From positions 110,486 through 167,866 of the forward strand of contig CAJUBU010000003.1 in assembly GCA_910585095.1 (NCBI GenBank): a stretch of DNA of 57,381 bases, in the 5' to 3' direction. The position numbers were made by a program, and so were the translations under genes. The notes beneath the pieces were generated by a model. That model had not been told where the DNA came from and searched no databases. It saw nothing but the letters and a program-made list of their open reading frames with translations. The first letter of the stretch is position 1; the number at the start of each line of letters is the position of its first letter. The stretch comes from an uncultured Lachnospira sp. (lineage in GTDB: Bacteria > Bacillota > Clostridia > Lachnospirales > Lachnospiraceae). Below, piece by piece: positions 53,309-57,381 of this stretch.

Positions 53309-53506
53309 TTACTCTAAAGTTATCTCACAGTCAACATTTGAATGCAGCCACTCAAACAACTCAGATTCCAATATTAAATATTGATGTTGAATCTTAACCG
53401 CTGGTATCTGTTTATTCTTCAGCAGCTTATACACAGTGTTCTTACTTAAGCCAAGTATCGCCGCAACTTGCATTGGCTTTAAAACGTTATCTTTATCCAC
53501 ATCCAT
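53309..53506 (-). CDS. xis: Excisionase-like helix-turn-helix protein
   Basis: Small MerR-type HTH of the excisionase/HTH_17 family: LKPMQVAAILGLSKNTVYKLLKNKQIPAVKIQHQYLI. It should bend att DNA and direct excision. AAAGGAG lies two bases before ATG 53506 and eight before GTG 53500, so GTG 53500 is also a likely start; the frame is open to 53518. Lies 22 bp upstream of int. Confidence 0.88.
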   Translation of the reverse strand: MDVDKDNVLKPMQVAAILGLSKNTVYKLLKNKQIPAVKIQHQYLILESELFEWLHSNVDCEITLE

Positions 53507-53518
53507 TACTCCTTTCAT

Positions 53519-53917
53519 TTAAAAGATGTGAATAATAGCCCGCATCGCACAAAGCATTCAAACGAATCCAATCTCATAAACCTTTATTTTTCAGTATACA
53601 GACCATGTTCTTAACCGTAGCGATATTAACTCTCAATAGAATAAATGTGTAGTGTGTACTTCTCACAAAAATTCAATCCAATTTTTACATTTATTTTGTT
53701 GGTATTTACATATTCCTTTCATTCTCAGTAAAATATCTCAAAATTTAATATGCTTTCTTTATTACCTTTAACATCTTATACTTTCTCTTTTTTCTTACAT
53801 AAACGAAAATAAATCTATCCAGATTTATTACAAATCCTTACAAAAAATACATAAAAATTAATACACAATGACAACTTTTCCATAAATCTACTCATTACTA
53901 AATCTATATTCTTTTAT
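53519..53917. other. Intergenic region within the element
   Basis: About 400 AT-rich bases. A hairpin AATAAATCT (53808-53816) with AGATTTATT (53821-53829) is the only clear structure. The promoter of xis-int should lie here. No gene is seen. Confidence 0.4.
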
Positions 53918-54502
53918 TTATTCTGTCTTACAAAGGCTAATATTTTTCTCAATGGCATCTTCAAGTTCCTTACTGCCAATTCCAATATATCTCTGTGTTA
54001 CAGTTACGCTGGAGTGCTGGAGCAGCACTCTTACCAGTTCAATATTATAATGATTATTTACATACACATTTGTGGCAAATGCCTTGCGAAAGCTGTGTGA
54101 GCCTATCCCCTTAATTTTAAGATATTCACAGGTTGCTTTGAGATGTTTTAATACCGCCCTTTCTGTTATGGGAAACAATCTTGCTTTCGGGCTAATGCTG
54201 TTATCATAAGCATAATCACGAATAAAATTATAAACTTTCACTGGCACTGTGAAATTGCGATATTTACCAGTCTTTTGTTCATGCATATCAAGTCGATACC
54301 GACTGCCATCTCTCATAAAGGAATCCATTGTCAGATTTAAAATATCACCAACACGCAAGCCCAGATTATACTCAAGCTGCAGCACAGTCGCAATTCTTTC
54401 ATTCGGCTTGTATTGTACCCCCTTATACTTAAAACCTTTTTGCATAGTTGAAATAATGTGTTTATATGTTTCCTCATCAATTGCTCTTGTTCTTTTATTC
54501 AT
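53918..54502 (-). CDS. Minimal tyrosine recombinase (catalytic domain only)
   Basis: 194 residues, with little room for an N-terminal core-binding domain. The catalytic set is complete: LGLRVGDILNL near 49, EQKTGKYR near 77, HSFRKAF near 139, LLQHSS and the tyrosine in TQRYIG near 174. Single-domain enzymes of this type often act as invertases or have auxiliary roles. ATG 54502 follows GGAG by eight bases. No inverted-repeat target was found nearby, but direct CCATAGTTCCTAAT repeats lie just upstream. Confidence 0.88.
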   Translation of the reverse strand: MNKRTRAIDEETYKHIISTMQKGFKYKGVQYKPNERIATVLQLEYNLGLRVGDILNLTMDSFMRDGSRYRLDMHEQKTGKYRNFTVPVKVYNFIRDYAYDNSISPKARLFPITERAVLKHLKATCEYLKIKGIGSHSFRKAFATNVYVNNHYNIELVRVLLQHSSVTVTQRYIGIGSKELEDAIEKNISLCKTE

Positions 54503-54845
54503 CTTATCCACTCCAATCTAAAATACATTCATTCCAAACATATCACTTATATACACCAATATAAATCTGCAATACCTCAACATTTCCCATAGTTCCTAAT
54601 TCTACACCTCGAAAGTTCCATAAAACAGCTAAAACAAATCTTAACTCCCATAATTACGCCATAGTTCCTAATACCGTACAAAAACGAACCAGACTTAACA
54701 GCCGTATTTCGCCCAAAAATTGCTTTTTGCCCTACAATGGCAGCAGTCCCGCCAAAGTCCATAAGAGCCAATGTAAGGCAATATATGCAGGCATAAAATC
54801 GATACCAGCAGCCCGTTTCCTATCAATACAAAACCGCCTTATATC
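54503..54845. repeat. Region with direct repeats between the two recombinase-like genes
   Basis: CCATAGTTCCTAAT occurs at 54587-54600 and 54659-54672, and a third AGTTCCAT at 54614-54621. The segment 54660-54840 is less AT-rich than its neighbours. A 64-codon frame on the minus strand (54577-54771) is open but has no ribosome site, so I do not call it a gene. Confidence 0.55.
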
Positions 54846-55307
54846 TTACTTCCCACGATGCAATATCCCATCCGCTGCGTAACTCCTTGCAAGAATACCA
54901 ACTATAATGTCGGTCACACATCTGTATATATATTGATTTCCCGTAGAATTACATTTCAAAACTACGATTAAGCGATTGATATTAACATGTTCCAACTCTG
55001 CTAACGCTTTTAAATGTCCCTCAATACCAAACTTATAACGCTTTCCATTTACAATATCAAGATAAGGCTGTTCCAATATCTTCATTGACACATCCATTTT
55101 AAAAAGCATAGTGACAAAATTTATAAATGTCTCTACACTTGGAAAACGATCTACACTTACTACATGCACCATATCCCCAGCACTTAACACCTGTATTAAT
55201 TTTTGTAAGTTTGATACAGAAATAAAATTCGCTTGTGGTATCTTTTTACTCTTAAAATATGCAAAACTTGTCTGATTATCTTTCTCTGATATCACTGCAT
55301 ACATCAT
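54846..55307 (-). CDS. Degenerate serine-recombinase-fold protein without DNA-binding domain
   Basis: 153 residues. MMYAVISEKDNQ, then LSAGDMVHVVSVDRFPS, ILEQPYLDIVNGK and HLKALAELEHVNINRLIVVL follow a resolvase catalytic domain in order. A Ser sits at the nucleophile position, but the Arg before it is Val and the second Arg of the DRxxR motif is lost (DRFPS). The DNA-binding C-terminal helix-turn-helix is absent. It is likely regulatory or inactive. ATG 55307 follows GGAGG by eight bases; the frame is open to 55334. The match is remote, based on pattern. Confidence 0.6.
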   Translation of the reverse strand: MMYAVISEKDNQTSFAYFKSKKIPQANFISVSNLQKLIQVLSAGDMVHVVSVDRFPSVETFINFVTMLFKMDVSMKILEQPYLDIVNGKRYKFGIEGHLKALAELEHVNINRLIVVLKCNSTGNQYIYRCVTDIIVGILARSYAADGILHRGK

Positions 55308-55878
55308 ATTTACTACCTCCAATCTATGAAACATTATTTTTGCTGCAAAAAATATAACTGTATATGAGTCTTACAAAATGAAAGTTCCTATAATTTAGTG
55401 ACATGAAATTTTAAAGTTCCAATATTGCAAAGTGACAAACTCCATCACTTTTTTCATCGAATGATTACAGCTTTTATAAAAATAGGATTTTTCAACCAAT
55501 TTCAGGCAGCTTTAAAAAAGAACAATTCTTTTGTTAAATGTGAGTGCTAAAAGGTCACTGTTTATCTATAACTAAATAGTGACAAATCAAAAAATCAGGT
55601 TCCTATAACATTTTCTATTAAAAAAACTGAAATCAAAATTAGAAAAAATGGATTCAAATATTGTCAAACTCAAAACGATAAAAGATTAGATTATAACAAT
55701 GGAAATGAATGTTAAATCGAATATAGTCCATATGAAATCAATTGGTATATGATACCCCTATATGATTAAGATACCGGAACACACAACAGCTTAATTTATT
55801 TATTAATACTGCTTAAAACGATTTTAGTTCAAATCAAAACAACTGTATTTAAACATTAGACCAAAAGAATTTAGAAAA
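55308..55878. promoter_or_regulatory. Iterated GTTCCTATA / AGTGACA motif array
   Basis: AAAGTTCCTATAATTTAGTG begins at 55381 and AAAGTTCCAATATTGCAAAG at 55413, both followed by ACA, so a GTTCC...GTGACA unit is repeated twice about 32 bp apart. Further copies of the halves are GTGACA at 55579-55584, its reverse (GTCACT) near 55553, and GGTTCCTATAA at 55598. The array precedes the degenerate resolvase gene on its upstream side. The remaining sequence up to 55878 has no ORF. Confidence 0.6.
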
Positions 55879-55901
55879 GGTGCTTGAAAAACTCAAGCAC
55901 C
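55879..55901 (-). terminator. Terminator after the small Rpn C-terminal gene
   Basis: GGTGCTTGA (55879-55887) and TCAAGCACC (55893-55901) with a 5-base loop, followed by TTTT on the minus strand. Confidence 0.85.
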
Positions 55902-55954
55902 AAACTTCTATCTTCTATAATTTTATTAGTTTAAAAATATGAATTGGCTCTTAC

Positions 55955-56161
55955 TTATTCAGTCTCTCTTGCCAATTCCTCGATTTCCTCTACTGAAAGT
56001 CCAGAACCAACTGCAATTTCTTCAAAAGATAGTTTTTTCATCTTCAAAAGTCGTTCTGCTGTCTTAATATTAGCTTCGTATCCTCCCTCAAGCCTTGCTT
56101 CGTGTCTTTCACTCTCTAAATAAGAACACATAATCTCTTCATTATCATATAATACCATCAT
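55955..56161 (-). CDS. Free-standing copy of the Rpn C-terminal domain
   Basis: 68 residues (MMVLYDNEEIMCSYLESERH...) that duplicate the end of the adjacent Rpn-type protein with very high DNA identity in the first half. Similarity continues 5' of the ATG to about 56190 (KEKVVVDI) and is then closed by a TAG. The last 25 residues have diverged from the parent, so it is an old enough copy to be under its own selection. The Shine-Dalgarno is weak. It may be a small antitoxin-like protein or a remnant. Confidence 0.6.
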   Translation of the reverse strand: MMVLYDNEEIMCSYLESERHEARLEGGYEANIKTAERLLKMKKLSFEEIAVGSGLSVEEIEELARETE

Positions 56162-56214
56162 AATATCAACAACTACCTTTTCCTTATCTTTAAATAAGTC
56201 CTACTCTCTCACCA

Positions 56215-56430
56215 TTATATCTGTTGAAATAACTCAGCTTCTAATTCTTTTACAACTTCTAAAGGTAACTCAGCACAATCTGCTATTTCTTGTAAAGAAT
56301 ATTTCTTTTTAAGCAACATACGCTTTGCCATATCGATATTAGCTTTATACCTTTCATCAAGTCTTGCTTCGTGTCTTTCACTCTCCAAATAGGAACGCAT
56401 AATCTCTTCGTTATCATATAATACCATCAT
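56215..56430 (-). CDS. Possible internal product of the Rpn gene (intragenic antitoxin-like)
   Basis: Within the nuclease frame AGAAGGAGGT is followed ten bases later by ATGATG (56430/56427), which would express a 71-residue C-terminal protein. Small proteins from internal starts that inhibit the full-length nuclease (RpnS type) are described for E. coli Rpn. The corresponding position is the start of the free-standing duplicate at 56161. Internal translation here is inferred. Confidence 0.45.
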   Translation of the reverse strand: MMVLYDNEEIMRSYLESERHEARLDERYKANIDMAKRMLLKKKYSLQEIADCAELPLEVVKELEAELFQQI

Positions 56431-57183
56431 AATATCCACGACCTCCTTCTCTCTGCTTTCAAGATATTCTCTCAAAACATTTCTATCTTTACAAATTCGG
56501 ATTGCCTCTAAAATAGATTTCTGTGTTCTTCCATATAAGGCTATCTGCTCATTACATACTTTTGTAAATAGTACATACTGGTTAATAATATCTCCTTCTT
56601 TTCCATCATATATCATTTTTACCTTAACATCTAAGCAGCATTCCTTTCCACCGAAAAATTCTTTTGACAATGAAATTTCAGATGGCTTTGTTTTTCTGTC
56701 TCCTGTATAAATCACATACAACTCAGGCATTGGTATCTGTACTTTTTTGCTTTTATATAAACTCTGCTTGGTACGCTCAAAATAATTGTGGTAAGTCTGT
56801 ATCAGATACATTAATGCCCTGATAATGATATTTACAGTCCATGTGGACTGTGCCTCTACAAGAATCAGCAGCCTGTTCCCAACCATAAAGCCTAAATCAT
56901 TATAGATATTATCGGTCAATACATTTTCAATGGTAACATCGGTCAGCTTATCTTCTGTGACCTCTTTATCTTCTGGATGAAGTGCCTGATACAACTGTAT
57001 CAAATACTTTTTATCTTGAAACAGGTTTGTGAAAACACTGTCTTTAATGGTACGCTTCATAATCGTTGTATCTTCTTTTTTCTGCTCTTTGTCTGATTTT
57101 TCCAATGTCTTCACTCTCCTATAAATAAACTCTTCCATGATTATCTTACCATGAAATGCCCTGTTTTTCAATAGATTTCTCAT
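56215..57183 (-). CDS. Rpn-family PD-(D/E)XK nuclease (RpnA/transposase_31-like)
   Basis: 322 residues. The nuclease core lies at about 45-200: IKDSVFTNLFQDKKYLIQLYQALHPED, then DLGFMVGNRLLILVEAQSTW, which holds the Asp and ExQ catalytic residues. The C-terminal part has charged helices (NVLREYLESREKEVVDIMMVLYDNEEIM). In E. coli, Rpn proteins are DNA endonucleases with antiphage activity. The AAGGA before 57183 supports that start, but MKRTIKD near residue 43 is the usual family start. A strong AAGGAGG lies inside the gene before ATG 56430. Confidence 0.88.
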   Translation of the reverse strand: MRNLLKNRAFHGKIIMEEFIYRRVKTLEKSDKEQKKEDTTIMKRTIKDSVFTNLFQDKKYLIQLYQALHPEDKEVTEDKLTDVTIENVLTDNIYNDLGFMVGNRLLILVEAQSTWTVNIIIRALMYLIQTYHNYFERTKQSLYKSKKVQIPMPELYVIYTGDRKTKPSEISLSKEFFGGKECCLDVKVKMIYDGKEGDIINQYVLFTKVCNEQIALYGRTQKSILEAIRICKDRNVLREYLESREKEVVDIMMVLYDNEEIMRSYLESERHEARLDERYKANIDMAKRMLLKKKYSLQEIADCAELPLEVVKELEAELFQQI

Positions 57184-57212
57184 GGCTTATCCTTCTTTCT
57201 CTATCTTATAAA

Positions 57213-57246
57213 ACAGCACTCATAAGAATACCCCCATGAGTGCTGT
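57213..57246 (-). terminator. Terminator upstream of the Rpn gene
   Basis: ACAGCACTCAT (57213-57223) and ATGAGTGCTGT (57236-57246) form a perfect 11-bp stem. It follows the LPxTG-type gene on the minus strand; on that strand it ends in TTTTATAAG. Confidence 0.8.
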
Positions 57247-57283
57247 AAGTTATTTATCTTAATTCAAATAAAATTATCTTATT

Positions 57284-57381
57284 TTATGCTGTTTTATGTC
57301 TTTTACCAAGTACAACTATCATACCTATTGCTGACACACCTGCTAATAAATACAATAACATCATGGAATTATCACCTGTTG
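57284..57381 (-). CDS. C-terminal sorting signal of an LPxTG-type surface protein (partial)
   Basis: The last 31 codons read TGDNSMMLLYLLAGVSAIGM and end GKRHKTA-stop. This is the standard cell-wall sorting tail: TG-D, a hydrophobic stretch and a basic end. The window edge cuts just before the LPx part, so the protein's nature is unknown. It would be linked to peptidoglycan by a sortase. Confidence 0.8.
   Translation of the reverse strand, partial: TGDNSMMLLYLLAGVSAIGMIVVLGKRHKTA

Noticed and set aside
54577..54771. A 64-codon minus-strand frame (MALMDFGGTAAIVGQKAIFG...)
   Set aside because: No ribosome site, no recognised family, and it covers direct repeats; probably non-coding or remnant mobile-element sequence.

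Overview
The window is AT-rich Firmicutes DNA, best placed in the Lachnospiraceae (Clostridia). The evidence is gene order and content: glgC-glgD next to spoVG, a complete F-type ATP synthase operon followed by ywmB, a tsaC-ywlE-rpiB cluster like the Bacillus ywl region, cwlD, mecA, gdpP-rplI-dnaB, rpsF-ssb-rpsR with a DUF951 gene, and strong AGGAGG ribosome binding sites. SpoVG, CwlD and YwmB point to an endospore-forming lineage. A secreted pectinesterase and a leucine-rich-repeat protein, both with C-terminal dockerins, suggest a plant-polysaccharide (pectin) degrading gut or rumen anaerobe, possibly Lachnospira/Eubacterium eligens-like. The species call is inference.

Layout. 1-2.9 kb: end of spoVG and the glycogen genes glgD/glgC (minus strand). 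3.4-8.6 kb: plus-strand murC, a dnaD-like/dnaC-like helicase-loading pair behind a DnaA-box cluster, and PRPP synthetase. 8.7-15.6 kb: minus-strand class A PBP, a large membrane-anchored protein, a methyltransferase and ywmB. 15.7-22.9 kb: the nine-gene atp operon (atpZ-I-B-E-F-H-A-G-D-C), whose c subunit carries a sodium-binding signature. 23.1-27.1 kb: DUF402 protein, dCMP deaminase, rpiB, protein-arginine phosphatase, tsaC and cwlD. 27.4-29.4 kb: an unusual kinase/atypical-ATPase pair with an apparent frameshift at its 5' end. 29.8-41.4 kb: mecA, dockerin-LRR protein, DUF1858 protein, a short ferredoxin gene, dnaB, rplI, gdpP and pectinesterase. 41.9-48.5 kb: ribosomal/ssb genes, then an envelope-polysaccharide regulatory operon (lipoprotein, nucleotidyltransferase, Wzz-like protein with a long repeat helix, CpsD-like protein, sirtuin). 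48.8-51.1 kb: an ECF sigma factor, an RsgI-like anti-sigma factor and a secreted repeat protein. 51.7 kb to the end: the left part of an integrative element that entered a tRNA-Cys gene, carrying integrase, excisionase, a minimal tyrosine recombinase, a degenerate resolvase-fold protein and an Rpn nuclease with a duplicated C-terminal domain. At the right edge is the tail of an LPxTG-type surface protein.

Intergenic regions are rich in dispersed repeats. I recognise four families: A (four copies around 33.3, 38.2, 38.5 and 41.4 kb), B (modular hairpin elements at 30.9, 41.8, 43.4 and 50.2 kb), C (two imperfect palindromes of about 100 bp at 30.8 and 48.6 kb), and D (a 20-bp element supplying the ribosome binding site of two unrelated genes). 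The strongest candidates for something new are the Rpn nuclease with a free-standing copy of its putative antitoxin domain, the minimal tyrosine recombinase beside a degenerate serine-recombinase-fold protein and a motif array, the ECF/RsgI-like/His-rich secreted protein module, and the modular hairpin repeats. No CRISPR array or rRNA gene was seen, and the only tRNA sequence is the fragment at the integration site.
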